A stretch of DNA of 64,000 bases from Coriobacteriaceae bacterium (GTDB lineage Bacteria > Actinomycetota > Coriobacteriia > Coriobacteriales > Atopobiaceae). Below the pieces are notes generated by a model. The model was given only the letters and a program-made list of their open reading frames with translations, made no database searches and was not told where the DNA came from. The stretch lies in assembly GCA_004557505.1 (NCBI GenBank), contig SFGZ01000008.1, positions 1 to 64,000 of the forward strand, read 5' to 3'. A program made the translations under genes and the position numbers. Positions 8,525 to 17,521 of the stretch are shown in pieces; positions within the stretch are counted from its first letter, which is position 1, and each line of letters opens with the position of its first letter.

Positions 8525-10426
8525 CTACCGTGCGTTCTGCGCGGGCATCTGCGGGGCAAAGCCGTCGTCGCGCTTGAGCATCCTCATGAACTCGTCGCCC
8601 GTGATGGTCTCCTTCTTCTGGAGGTAGTGGGCGATCTCGTGGAGCTTGAAGCGGTTGGACTTGAGCGTCTCCGTGGCGTGCGCGTGCCCCTCCTCGACGA
8701 GGGCCTGGACCTCGGCGTCGATCTCCTGGGCCGTGCCCTCCGAGCAGGTGAGCTCCGCGCCGCCGCCGAGGTAGCGGCTGCGCTGCTGGCCGAGGGCCAC
8801 CATGCCGAACTTGTCGGACATGCCGTACTGGGTCACCATGGCGCGCGCTATCTGGGTTGCCTTCTCGATGTCGTTGGAGGCGCCGGTGGTCATCTCGCCG
8901 AAGATGAGCTCCTCTGCCGCACGGCCGCCGCACAGCACCGCGATCTTGTCCTTGGCCTCCTTGCGCGTGGTGAGGAAGTGCTGGTCCTCCTCCACCTGCA
9001 TGGTGAAGCCCAGGGCTCCCGAGGTGCGCGGCACGATCGTGATCTTTTGGACGGGCGCGGATCCGCTCTGCATGGCGGCGACGATGGCATGGCCGGTCTC
9101 GTGGTAGGCCACGACCTCCTTCTCGTGCTCGGAGAGGACCGTCGACTTCTTCTTCTCGCCTGCGATGACCACGTCGACGGACTCCTCGAGGTCCTCCTGG
9201 GAGACGCGGTTGCGGCCGTAGCGCACGGCGCGCAGCGCGGCCTCGTTGATGATGTTGGCGAGGTCGGCGCCGGAGGCGCCGGGCGTGGAGCGGGCGATCA
9301 CGCTGAGGTCGATGCCGTGCTCCATCTTGACGTCGTTTGCGTGGATGTTGAGGATTGCCTCGCGGCCGACGAGGTCGGGCAGCTCGACGGGGATGCGGCG
9401 GTCGAAGCGGCCGGGGCGGAGCAGCGCGGGGTCGAGCGTCTCGGGGCGGTTGGTCGCCGCAAGGACCACGATGCCCTTGTGGTTGTCGAAGCCGTCCATC
9501 TCGGAGAGCAGCTGGTTGAGGGTCTGCTCGCGCTCGTCGTTGGAGTTGAGGGACATGTCGCGTTTCTTGCCCACGGCGTCGATCTCGTCGATGAAGACGA
9601 TGCAGGGGGCCTTCTCCTTGGCCTGCTTGAAGAGGTCGCGCACCTTGGCGGCGCCGCGGCCCACGAACATCTCGACGAACGCGGAGCCGGAGATCTGGAA
9701 GAAGGGCACGCCCGCCTCGCCTGCGACGGCCTTGGCGAGCAGCGTCTTGCCCGTGCCCGGAGGGCCTACGAGCAGTGCGCCGCGCGGACACTTGGCGCCG
9801 ATCTCGTTGTACTTGCCGGGGTTCTTGAGGAAGTGGACGATCTCCTGGAGCGACTCCTTGGCCTCGTCCTGGCCTGCGACGTCCTTGAAGGTGACGCCGG
9901 TGTCCTCGCCCTTGACCTCCTTGGCGTTGGAGCGGCCCAGTCCGCCGCCCATGCCAAAGCCGCCGCCAAAGTTCATCGACGGCCCGTCATCGCCCATCTG
10001 CTTCTTCATCTGCCGGTTGGCCCACCAGCCGAGCAGGAACAGGCCGACGAGCGGCAGGCCGTAGGCTATGAGCATGTAGAGCCACAGGTTGCCGGACGTG
10101 TCGGGGATCGACGCCGTCATGTTGACGCCGTGGTCCTTGAGCGTGGTCGCGAGGGCGTCGTCGTTGGGCCAGGCGGTGGTGCTGTAGACCTTCTGGGAGT
10201 CGCCCGTGCCCTCGGTGTACCTGATCGTGTTGTTGCCGGTGTCTATCTCGGCCGAGACGACCTTGCCGGCGTTGACGTCATCGAGGAACTGCGAGTAGCT
10301 GGCCTTGGTCACCTGCGAGCCTACCAGGTTTGGGTAGAGCGTCTGGCTTACCGCGAGGTACACCACAATCGCGATGAGCACGTAGACCAGCATCGATCTG
10401 CGCCTCTTGTTGTCATCCATGTCCAT
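8525..10426 (-). CDS. ftsH: ATP-dependent zinc metalloprotease FtsH
   Basis: A 633-aa membrane AAA protease that degrades misfolded and regulatory membrane proteins. Two N-terminal membrane segments flank an external domain; then come a Gly/Met-rich linker, Walker A GPPGTGKT (221-228), Walker B IVFIDEIDA, the SRH region, and the zinc site HETGH (442-446). The pore-loop neighbourhood reads FVGRGA rather than the FVGVGA of E. coli as I recall it. I chose the ATG at 10426 (MDMDDNKRRR) because AGGGG lies 7 nt upstream; an ATG ten codons further out has no SD. The usual tilS-hpt neighbours are absent. Confidence 0.95.
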   Translation of the reverse strand: MDMDDNKRRRSMLVYVLIAIVVYLAVSQTLYPNLVGSQVTKASYSQFLDDVNAGKVVSAEIDTGNNTIRYTEGTGDSQKVYSTTAWPNDDALATTLKDHGVNMTASIPDTSGNLWLYMLIAYGLPLVGLFLLGWWANRQMKKQMGDDGPSMNFGGGFGMGGGLGRSNAKEVKGEDTGVTFKDVAGQDEAKESLQEIVHFLKNPGKYNEIGAKCPRGALLVGPPGTGKTLLAKAVAGEAGVPFFQISGSAFVEMFVGRGAAKVRDLFKQAKEKAPCIVFIDEIDAVGKKRDMSLNSNDEREQTLNQLLSEMDGFDNHKGIVVLAATNRPETLDPALLRPGRFDRRIPVELPDLVGREAILNIHANDVKMEHGIDLSVIARSTPGASGADLANIINEAALRAVRYGRNRVSQEDLEESVDVVIAGEKKKSTVLSEHEKEVVAYHETGHAIVAAMQSGSAPVQKITIVPRTSGALGFTMQVEEDQHFLTTRKEAKDKIAVLCGGRAAEELIFGEMTTGASNDIEKATQIARAMVTQYGMSDKFGMVALGQQRSRYLGGGAELTCSEGTAQEIDAEVQALVEEGHAHATETLKSNRFKLHEIAHYLQKKETITGDEFMRMLKRDDGFAPQMPAQNAR

Positions 10427-10560
10427 CTGTGGACCCCTTCGTCCGGTGCCGTGCATGAGTCTGGCTCTAGCCTACCCATTTGCCGCGGTTCCATAAGAAA
10501 CGCGCAACAGCCATCCACGGGTGCCCCACGTGTCGCGGCGGGGCGGACCATGGGCAGGGG

Positions 10561-12456
10561 CTATCCCTTCTCGGCAAGCAGGCCCGTGCGGTACGCCTCG
10601 AGGAGCGCCCTGAGGTCGGCCACCTGCCCACGGATCTGGGTGCCCGTATCGGTGTCGCCGATGGTCTTTGGCCTGGGGTAGATCTCAAAGCGGTCGTCTT
10701 CGCTCGTGATGTCGGCGTTGAGGTCGAGCACGTCGGCGATGGTGCCAAAGGGTCGGTGGGCCTTGATGCGCATGCCCCGTGGGTCCGAGATGAGGGTGTA
10801 GCCCGCGATGCCCGTGGTCTTGTGGTAGGCCTGGCAGAAGCCGCCGTCGATCACCACGAGAAGGCCGCCCGACTTGACGGGGTTCTCGCCGGCCGAGGCG
10901 TGTACGGGGGTGTGGCCGTTGATGATGTGGCCGTGGACCGGATCTGCCCCGAACTCCGTGAGGATGCGCCTTGCGACCTCGGGGCTCTCGGCGAGCCTGT
11001 AATAGGGGTCGCGCGGCTCCTGCCAGGTGGAGCGGTCGGTGAGGTAGGTGCGCTCGAAGGTCTTCACCACGCGCCCCGAGAGCGGCGAGTAGCGCCCGCA
11101 CCAGAGGTACCACATCCAGTCGAGGGAGACCTGGTCGTGACCGTGCCACGCCTGCCGGGCGAGGCGATCGGCATAGTCGTAGTACTCGCGTCCGGCAAGG
11201 AGCCTGTCCTGGTGGCGCACGGCGCAGAAGGTGCCGTCCTCGTTCATGGGGACGCAGGCGTGGAAGATCGCGTTGCCGTTGCGCACCAGGTAGGCCGAGC
11301 CATGGTCGTAGAAGAAGCCGATGTGGGCGTGCAGCTTGTCCGAGGAGCGCACGGCGTCCACGAGGCCGTCCATCACGTGCCTCTCGTCTTTGGAGAGCTC
11401 GTAGGGGTGTGCCGGGTCAAAGGTCGGGAAGTCGCGCGTGCGCATCTCGTACGTATCGCCGTCGAGGTCGAGGACGCCCCGCGCGGGGTCTATGTGATCC
11501 AGCAGAAGCCTGTCCTCCATGTGCCAGTTGGGGTGGCGCATGATGACCTGTCCCTCGAGCTTGAAGAGGATGACCGATATGGCCTTCTCCATGGGCGTCA
11601 TGCCGTCGTCTTGCGTGTAGGTTGCCTCCGAGAAGAGCGCGAGCTCGCGCAGGCTCACCCCATAGGCGCTCTCGAGGATCGAGAGGCTGTCGTAGTGGAT
11701 GTTGTTGCGGATGACGGCGGCAAGACATGCGTCCGAGCCCGACGCCGCCCCCATCCACACGATGTCGTGGTTGCCCCACTCGACGTCTATCGAGTGGTAG
11801 CCAATGAGGCGGTCGCAGATCTTGTCGGCGTGCGGCCCTCGGTCGAAGATGTCGCCAACCAGGTGCATGTGGTCGACGGCCAGGCGCTTGATGAGCGACG
11901 CGAGCGAGCGGATGAAGTCGTCCGCCGAGCCCGTGTCGATGATCGTGTCGATGATGCGCTGGTGGTAGGCGAGGCGCGCCTCCCGCTCGTCGGGCGAGAT
12001 GTGCAGCAGCTCGTCGATGATGTAGGCGTAGGCCACAGGCATGGCCTTGCGCACCTTCGAGCGGGTGTAGGAGCCGGACAGGCGCCGGGCGAGGCGCACG
12101 AGGCGCATGAGCGTGATGGCGTACCACTCGCTGGTGGCCCTGCCCTCCTCGCGCAGGCGGCGGAGCTTCTCCGAAGGATAGTAGACGAGCGTGCAGAGGT
12201 CAGCCCGCTCGCTTGCCGTGAGCTCGAGGTTGAAGACCTCCTCCACGCGCTCGCGGATGACGCCCGAGCAGTTGTTGAGGATGTGCTCGAAGGCCTCGTA
12301 CTCGCCGTGGACGTCCGAGACGAAGTGCTCGGTGCCCTTAGGCAGGTTGAGGATTGCCTCGAGGTTGATGATCTCGGTGAACGCGGCTTGGGTGGTGGGG
12401 AACTTCTCGGAGAGAAGCTCGAGGTACTTGATCCGGCCTGCGTCTGTCTCCTGCAT
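10561..12456 (-). CDS. fbp: Fructose-1,6-bisphosphatase, class III
   Basis: A 631-aa gluconeogenic enzyme hydrolysing fructose-1,6-bisphosphate to fructose-6-phosphate. It belongs to the metallophosphatase-fold class III enzymes best known from Firmicutes (B. subtilis Fbp), not to the class I/II types. Metal-site motifs visible: SDVHGEYEAF, GDIFDRGPH and EWGNHD, with a later NGHTPV and the C-terminal VVIDGGFCQAY. The ATG at 12456 (MQETDAGRIKY) has GGGAG 8 nt upstream; a 100-residue in-frame extension upstream is low-complexity and unsupported. It appears to be a single-gene unit between ftsH and the RNA methyltransferase gene. Confidence 0.94.
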   Translation of the reverse strand: MQETDAGRIKYLELLSEKFPTTQAAFTEIINLEAILNLPKGTEHFVSDVHGEYEAFEHILNNCSGVIRERVEEVFNLELTASERADLCTLVYYPSEKLRRLREEGRATSEWYAITLMRLVRLARRLSGSYTRSKVRKAMPVAYAYIIDELLHISPDEREARLAYHQRIIDTIIDTGSADDFIRSLASLIKRLAVDHMHLVGDIFDRGPHADKICDRLIGYHSIDVEWGNHDIVWMGAASGSDACLAAVIRNNIHYDSLSILESAYGVSLRELALFSEATYTQDDGMTPMEKAISVILFKLEGQVIMRHPNWHMEDRLLLDHIDPARGVLDLDGDTYEMRTRDFPTFDPAHPYELSKDERHVMDGLVDAVRSSDKLHAHIGFFYDHGSAYLVRNGNAIFHACVPMNEDGTFCAVRHQDRLLAGREYYDYADRLARQAWHGHDQVSLDWMWYLWCGRYSPLSGRVVKTFERTYLTDRSTWQEPRDPYYRLAESPEVARRILTEFGADPVHGHIINGHTPVHASAGENPVKSGGLLVVIDGGFCQAYHKTTGIAGYTLISDPRGMRIKAHRPFGTIADVLDLNADITSEDDRFEIYPRPKTIGDTDTGTQIRGQVADLRALLEAYRTGLLAEKG

Positions 12457-12604
12457 GTGGCTGTCTCCCTCAGACGGTTGTGCCGTTCCAGTTTGCGCCG
12501 GCATGGGAAGAGAGGTGCCGTGATTTCGGCGAGACGCCCGCGATGCGTGGGCCAAGGTGCCTCTCCGGCAGAAAGCCATGGCGGGCGGCGCGGGGCCAGG
12601 CGGC

Positions 12605-13432
12605 CTACCGCCGCCCGCGGGCGAAGAGCTCCCAGAAGGCGACCGCCGAGGACGCAGCAACGTTGAGGGAGTCGACCCCATGCGACATGGGGATGATGAC
12701 GGAGCGGTCCACAACATCCAGCGTTTCGCGCGAAAGGCCGTAGCCTTCGCACCCAAAGAAGAGGGCGACGCTCTCGGCAGATGCGACGGACTGGTCGTCT
12801 ATGGGCACGGCGCCCTCCTCAAGCGCCATGGCGAGGCAGGAGAAGCCACGTCTGCGCAGGTCCTCCACAACCCCCGTCGGCCAGGCGGCGGAGTCGACGC
12901 GTGCCCATGGGACCTGAAAGACCGTCCCCATCGAGACGCGCACGGCACGTCTGGCAAGAGGATCTGCGCAGCGCGGCGAGAGGAGCACGGCATCCGCGCC
13001 AAGGGCGGCGGCCGAGCGGAAGACCGCCCCCACGTTGGTCACGTCGACGAGGTCCTCAAGGACAGCGACGTGGCGGGCGCCGGAAAGCGCCTGGCCAACC
13101 GTCTGGGGGCGAGGTCTGCGCATGGCACAGAGCAGCCCCCGGTTCACGTTGAAGCCGGTGAGGCGCTCCATCTGGTCATGCGACAGGACGTAGGCAACGC
13201 AGCCGGCGCGCTCGATGAGGTCCGCGCAGGACTCCAGCCTGGCGTCGTCAACGAGAAACGAGAGGGGCCTGAGGCCCGCGTCCAGGGCAACCTCCACGAC
13301 CAGCCTCGACTCGGCGATGAGCACGGACTTCTCGGGCTCGAGCCTGCTTCTGAGCTGGCGGTCGGTGAGCCGAACGTAGGCGTCAAGCCGCGGGTCCCCG
13401 GCGCTCTCGACGCGAATCGCCTGCATGCCCAT
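12605..13432 (-). CDS. SpoU/TrmH-family RNA 2'-O-methyltransferase
   Basis: A 275-aa SPOUT-class methyltransferase using S-adenosylmethionine to modify the ribose of tRNA or rRNA. The N-terminal half is a substrate-binding region; the C-terminal half carries the three SpoU motifs: NVGAVFRSAAALGA, FFGCEGYGLS and VIIPMSHGVDSLNVAASSAV, the last forming the trefoil knot. The ATG at 13432 has AGGAG 6 nt upstream; another ATG lies two codons later. Long upstream in-frame sequence covers the start of the divergent L,D-transpeptidase gene and is not expected to be coding. Target nucleotide unknown. Confidence 0.88.
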   Translation of the reverse strand: MGMQAIRVESAGDPRLDAYVRLTDRQLRSRLEPEKSVLIAESRLVVEVALDAGLRPLSFLVDDARLESCADLIERAGCVAYVLSHDQMERLTGFNVNRGLLCAMRRPRPQTVGQALSGARHVAVLEDLVDVTNVGAVFRSAAALGADAVLLSPRCADPLARRAVRVSMGTVFQVPWARVDSAAWPTGVVEDLRRRGFSCLAMALEEGAVPIDDQSVASAESVALFFGCEGYGLSRETLDVVDRSVIIPMSHGVDSLNVAASSAVAFWELFARGRR

Positions 13433-13584
13433 GCCGATCTCCTGCCTCCCCGCCTGACCGCCCTGCCGCCCTGGCACCCTGGCGCCTCCTTGGTGCCGCC
13501 CTGGGTGCCGCGTTGGCGCCGCATCGGCCTTTGGAGCTTTTCTCGCGCATGACCCCGCGGCCGGGCCGACGCGCCACCCTGGGT

Positions 13585-13593
13585 TACTATAGT
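13585..13593 (+). promoter_or_regulatory. Putative -10 region of the L,D-transpeptidase gene
   Basis: TACTATAGT in an otherwise GC-rich intergenic region (13433-13670) between two divergent genes. It holds overlapping TACTAT and TATAGT hexamers, but no clear -35 is seen. It argues against the upstream in-frame ATG at 13599 as the start of the next gene. Confidence 0.35.
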
Positions 13594-13670
13594 CAAACAT
13601 GACCAGCGCGCAGAGGCGGGCCCGTACAGAGGCGGGCCACCGCCCGATACCGAGGGGAAGACAGTCATCC

Positions 13671-15137
13671 ATGCAACAACCCACACGGGGCGGCCACTTC
13701 GCAGGGACGTCCGAGAAGAAGTGCGCCAACCGTAGACCCGTCATCATCGCACTTCTCGTCATTCTCGCCGTGCTCCTCGCCGCATACCTGGGCGGCGTGG
13801 CGTACTTCAACTTCTATTTCATGCCGTCGACCACCGTCGATGGCCAGGACGTCTCGCGCATGGGCGTGGGAGACGTCGCCGGCTCGCTCTCTGCGACCAG
13901 GACCTCCGGGTGGAAGGCAAGCGTCTCCGGCGACGGCCTCTCGTTCGAGCTCACGGCGGCCGACGTCTCCCTCGCCTACGACGGAGAGGCCGCGGCGCGG
14001 GCGGCGATAGCGCAGCAGAACCCATGGGCCTGGCCCGTCGCGCTTGCGCAGGGCAGGGCGCAGGACCTCTCGACCGGGGACGTCTCCGCCTACACGAGCC
14101 TCGACGGGGCTGCCATCTCCGCCGCCCTCGCGAACGCCGTGAGCGTGGCCACCGCGGCAGGCGACGGGACCGACCCCACGGGCATCACCTACGATACCGA
14201 GGGCAAGGTCTACGTAGCGTCCGACGCGGCGCAGGCCAGCCGCATCGACCAGGCGAGCGCCTCCCAGTTCATCGAGGGGAAGGCGCGCTCGCTCGCAACC
14301 TCCATCGAGCTTGGCGACGAGTCGCTCCAGGGCGGCGAGCCCGTCGACGCGGCCATAGGCACGGCGAACGCCATGCTCGGCGCAACCGTCACGCTCACGC
14401 TTGGCGGCACCGAGGTCACCACCGTCGACGCGGACCTCATCTCCCAATGGATCACCATCGGGAGCGACCTCTCGGTGACGCTTGACCAGGACGCCATCAC
14501 CACCTGGGCAAAGGGCGACCTTTCTGACAAGACCGACTCCGTGGGCACGGCGCGCAGCTACACGCGCCCCGACGGCGCGGAGGAGTCCGTTGCCGCCGGC
14601 GGCGTCTACGGCTGGTCCATCAATGGCGCCGAGGCGGCGCAGGGCATCTACGACGACATCATGGCCGGCTCCCCCGCCACGCTCGAGCTGCCCTGCTACT
14701 CGACGGCGGCGGCGTACAACCCCGGCGGACAGGACTGGCCCGCGCGCTTCATCGACGTTGACGTCTCCGACCAGCACGCCGTCTTCTTCGATTCCGACGG
14801 CTCCGTCATCTGGGAGGCCGACGTCGTGACCGGTCAGCCCAACCTCAACCGCAGCACCACGCAGGGAACCTGGACCATCACGAACAAGGAGAGCCCCTCG
14901 ACGCTCATCGGCCCCAATGACGAGTCGGGCAACCCCCAGTGGGTGAGCCACGTGGACTTCTGGATGGGTGTCGTGGGCAACCTCATGGGCTTCCACAACG
15001 CCCCGTGGCGCTCGGCCTTCGGCGGCAGCATCTACCTCACGAACGGCAGCCACGGCTGCATCAACCTCTCGTACGAGAAGGGCCAGCAGCTCTACTCGCT
15101 GTGCAACGTGGGTGACGTGGTCATCATCCACGAGTAG
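13671..15137 (+). CDS. L,D-transpeptidase (YkuD family), membrane-anchored
   Basis: A 488-aa protein that probably makes 3-3 peptidoglycan cross-links or attaches proteins to the wall. A short basic N terminus is followed by one membrane segment (about 26-48, VIIALLVILAVLLAAYLGG), tandem VanW/PG-binding-4-like extracellular modules, and a C-terminal YkuD domain with HNAPWRSAFGG and SHGCINL; the Cys (about 463) is the catalytic nucleophile. The ATG at 13671 has GAGGGGA about 12 nt upstream; the ATG at 13599 sits inside the likely promoter. Divergent from the SpoU methyltransferase gene and convergent with ffh. Confidence 0.9.
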   Translation: MQQPTRGGHFAGTSEKKCANRRPVIIALLVILAVLLAAYLGGVAYFNFYFMPSTTVDGQDVSRMGVGDVAGSLSATRTSGWKASVSGDGLSFELTAADVSLAYDGEAAARAAIAQQNPWAWPVALAQGRAQDLSTGDVSAYTSLDGAAISAALANAVSVATAAGDGTDPTGITYDTEGKVYVASDAAQASRIDQASASQFIEGKARSLATSIELGDESLQGGEPVDAAIGTANAMLGATVTLTLGGTEVTTVDADLISQWITIGSDLSVTLDQDAITTWAKGDLSDKTDSVGTARSYTRPDGAEESVAAGGVYGWSINGAEAAQGIYDDIMAGSPATLELPCYSTAAAYNPGGQDWPARFIDVDVSDQHAVFFDSDGSVIWEADVVTGQPNLNRSTTQGTWTITNKESPSTLIGPNDESGNPQWVSHVDFWMGVVGNLMGFHNAPWRSAFGGSIYLTNGSHGCINLSYEKGQQLYSLCNVGDVVIIHE

Positions 15138-15218
15138 ACGCGCCGGGCGGCACGGCGTCCTGGGGCGGGGCAGGCGGACGACGGGGCGCGTCGAGGGGCG
15201 CACGGCCTCCCGGCGCCG

Positions 15219-16616
15219 CTACATGCCCCAGCCGCGCCCGCCCATGCCTCCGGGCATGCCGCCGCCCATGCCCATGTTCCGCATCATCGACTGCATCTGA
15301 CGGCGCTGCTTCTTGCCGCCGCCCTGGGTGACCGCGCGCATCTTGCCCATCATCTTGTTCATCTCGCCCCACTGCCTGAGCAGCTGGTTGACCTCCTGCA
15401 CGCTGCGCCCGGATCCCGCCGCGATGCGCTTCCTCCGCTGCCCGTTGATGACCTTTGGCCGGGTGCGCTCCTCGGTGGTCATGGAGTGGATTATGGCCTC
15501 GATACGCGCGAGCGAGCTCTCGTCGATGCCGCCCTGCTGCGCCATCGCGCGGTCACCGCCGGGAAGCGCCGAGATGATCTTTGCCAGGCCGCCCATCTTC
15601 TTGATCTGCTGCATCTGGCTGAGCAGGTCGTCCATCGTGAAGCCCTCGCGAAGCATGCGCTCGGCTGCGTCGATCTGCTCCTGGTCCGCCACCTTCTGGG
15701 CCTGCTCGATGATGCCGTAGACGTCACCCATGCCCAGGATGCGCTTGGCCATGCGGTCGGGGTGGAAGACCTCGAGCGAATCGGGCTTCTCGCCCATGGA
15801 GACAAACTTGATGGGCTTGCCCGTCACCGCGCGCACGGAGAGCGCGCCGCCGCCGCGGGCGTCGCCGTCGAGCTTGGACATGATGACGCCGTCGAAGTCG
15901 ACGCGCTCCGCGAAGGTCTGGACAACGTTCACGATGTCCTGGCCGGTCATGGCGTCGACCACCATGAGGATCTGGTCGGGCTTGACGGCCTGCTTGATGG
16001 CGACCGCCTCCTGCATCATCTCCTCGTCGATCTGCAGGCGCCCGGCGGTGTCCACGATCACGATGTCGTTCATGTGTTCGACGGCCTCGCGGATGGACTC
16101 GGAGGCAACCTTGACCGCGTCCCTGTCGTCGCCGCGATAGACCGGGACGCCAATCTCGCCGCCAAGGGTTGCCAGCTGGTCGGCGGCCGCGGGACGGTGC
16201 GTGTCGCAGGCGGCGAGCAGCGGAGAGTGGCCCTGCCCCTTCAAGAGGTAGGCCAGCTTGGAGGCGGCCGTGGTCTTGCCCGAGCCCTGCAGGCCCACGA
16301 GCATGATCACGTTGGGCGTGCGGTTCTGCGCCAGCACGAGCTTGGAGTCGGTGGTGCCGAGAAGCTCGGTAAGCTGGTCGAGCACGATGCGCACCACGTT
16401 CTGGGCGGGCGTGAGCGAGTCTAGGACCTCGGCCGTGAGGCACTTGCCCTTGCAGGCGGCGACGAAGTCCTTGACCACGCGGTAGTTGACGTCCGCCTCG
16501 AGCAGGGCCATGCGGATCTCGCGCATGGCGACGTTGATGTCGGCCTCGGTGAGCCTGCCCTTGCCGCGAAGCTTGTCGAAGGTGTCCTGGAGGCGTTCGG
16601 AGAGGCTGTTGAACAT
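15219..16616 (-). CDS. ffh: Signal recognition particle protein Ffh
   Basis: A 465-aa SRP54 GTPase that binds signal sequences and SRP RNA and delivers ribosomes to FtsY. N domain, then the G domain with GLQGSGKTT, DTHRPAA, DTAGR and SKLDGDARGG, then a Met-rich M domain with the RNA-binding sequence around SGRSVQEVNQLL and a very Met/Gly-rich C-terminal tail. It starts 2 nt after the ftsY stop, so the two SRP-pathway GTPases are co-transcribed at the end of the smc-ftsY-ffh run. The SRP RNA gene was not seen in this window. Confidence 0.96.
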   Translation of the reverse strand: MFNSLSERLQDTFDKLRGKGRLTEADINVAMREIRMALLEADVNYRVVKDFVAACKGKCLTAEVLDSLTPAQNVVRIVLDQLTELLGTTDSKLVLAQNRTPNVIMLVGLQGSGKTTAASKLAYLLKGQGHSPLLAACDTHRPAAADQLATLGGEIGVPVYRGDDRDAVKVASESIREAVEHMNDIVIVDTAGRLQIDEEMMQEAVAIKQAVKPDQILMVVDAMTGQDIVNVVQTFAERVDFDGVIMSKLDGDARGGGALSVRAVTGKPIKFVSMGEKPDSLEVFHPDRMAKRILGMGDVYGIIEQAQKVADQEQIDAAERMLREGFTMDDLLSQMQQIKKMGGLAKIISALPGGDRAMAQQGGIDESSLARIEAIIHSMTTEERTRPKVINGQRRKRIAAGSGRSVQEVNQLLRQWGEMNKMMGKMRAVTQGGGKKQRRQMQSMMRNMGMGGGMPGGMGGRGWGM

Positions 16617-16618
16617 GG

Positions 16619-17521
16619 CTACTTTCCTTCCCCAACGAGCGCGCGGCAGAAGTCGAGCGCGTCGAAGGTCTCAAGGTCGTCAATGGACTCCCCCACACCG
16701 ATGCGGTAGATGGGAAGCCCCAGCTGGTCAGAGATAGCAAGCGCGATGCCGCCCTTGGCGGTTCCGTCGAGCTTGGTCACGATGAGCCCGTCGAGGTCGA
16801 GGGCGTCGTTGAACTCCTTGGCCTGCGCAAGGCCGTTCTGGCCGGTGGTGGCGTCGATCACGAGGACGACCGCAACTGGCATGGAGGCGCAGCGCCGGCG
16901 CGTGACGTTGACCACCTTGGCAAGCTCGCGCATGAGGTCCGAGGAGGTATGCAGGCGTCCGGCCGTGTCGATGAGCACCAGCTGGGAGCCGCGCCTCTCA
17001 GCCTCCTCGACCACGTCGTAGCAGACGCTCGCGGGGTCGGCGCCGCGCTCGCGCGTGATGACGTCCACGCCCGCGCGCTTGCCCCACACCTCAAGCTGCT
17101 CGATGGCCGCGGCACGGAAGGTGTCGGCCCCGCCGATGAGGCAGCTTGTGCCCTCGGCCTGGGCGCGGCCGGCAAGCTTGCCCACAGTGGTGGTCTTGCC
17201 CGCGCCGTTGATGCCCACGAAGAGGACGCACGAGGGCAGGTCCTCGAAGGGGTCGCGGTCGGCCGCGTGGAACTCCTGGGCCAGGCGGCGCGCCAGGGCG
17301 TCTCGCAGCTGGCTCGGATGGGTGAGGTTCTCGCGGGCGGCCCGCTCGCGCAGGTCGTCGGCAACGCGCATGGCAAGCTCGCCGCCCATGTCGCCCATCA
17401 CGAGGGTGTCCTCGAGGTCCTCCCAGAAGTCCTCGTCGACCTCGCCGCCCATGTAGAAGATCTCGTTGATGGCCTCGCGCGAGCGCGAGAGGCCGCTCTT
17501 AAGCCTGTCGAAGAAGCCCAT
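16619..17521 (-). CDS. ftsY: Signal recognition particle receptor FtsY
   Basis: A 300-aa SRP GTPase of the membrane-targeting pathway. Motifs: GINGAGKTTT, GADTFRAAA, DTAGRLH and TKLDGTAKGG, the standard SRP-receptor G-domain set. It lacks the long acidic N-terminal A domain of E. coli FtsY; the short N terminus MGFFDRLKSGL is amphipathic and could bind membrane directly, as in many Gram-positive bacteria. Its ATG overlaps the smc stop by one base (TGATG), showing tight coupling. Confidence 0.95.
   Translation of the reverse strand: MGFFDRLKSGLSRSREAINEIFYMGGEVDEDFWEDLEDTLVMGDMGGELAMRVADDLRERAARENLTHPSQLRDALARRLAQEFHAADRDPFEDLPSCVLFVGINGAGKTTTVGKLAGRAQAEGTSCLIGGADTFRAAAIEQLEVWGKRAGVDVITRERGADPASVCYDVVEEAERRGSQLVLIDTAGRLHTSSDLMRELAKVVNVTRRRCASMPVAVVLVIDATTGQNGLAQAKEFNDALDLDGLIVTKLDGTAKGGIALAISDQLGLPIYRIGVGESIDDLETFDALDFCRALVGEGK

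Noticed and set aside
12457..12756. 100-residue N-terminal extension of fructose bisphosphatase
   Set aside because: Low-complexity, no SD, runs into the methyltransferase gene; a good SD exists for the ATG at 12456.
13599..13670. Earlier start for the L,D-transpeptidase at 13599
   Set aside because: It begins right after a probable -10 box and lacks an SD; 13671 gives a basic N terminus followed by the membrane segment.
15137..15192. Terminator shared by the L,D-transpeptidase and ffh (GACGCGCC/GGCGCGTC)
   Set aside because: The 8-bp arms are separated by 40 nt and there is no T tract, so not convincing enough to annotate.
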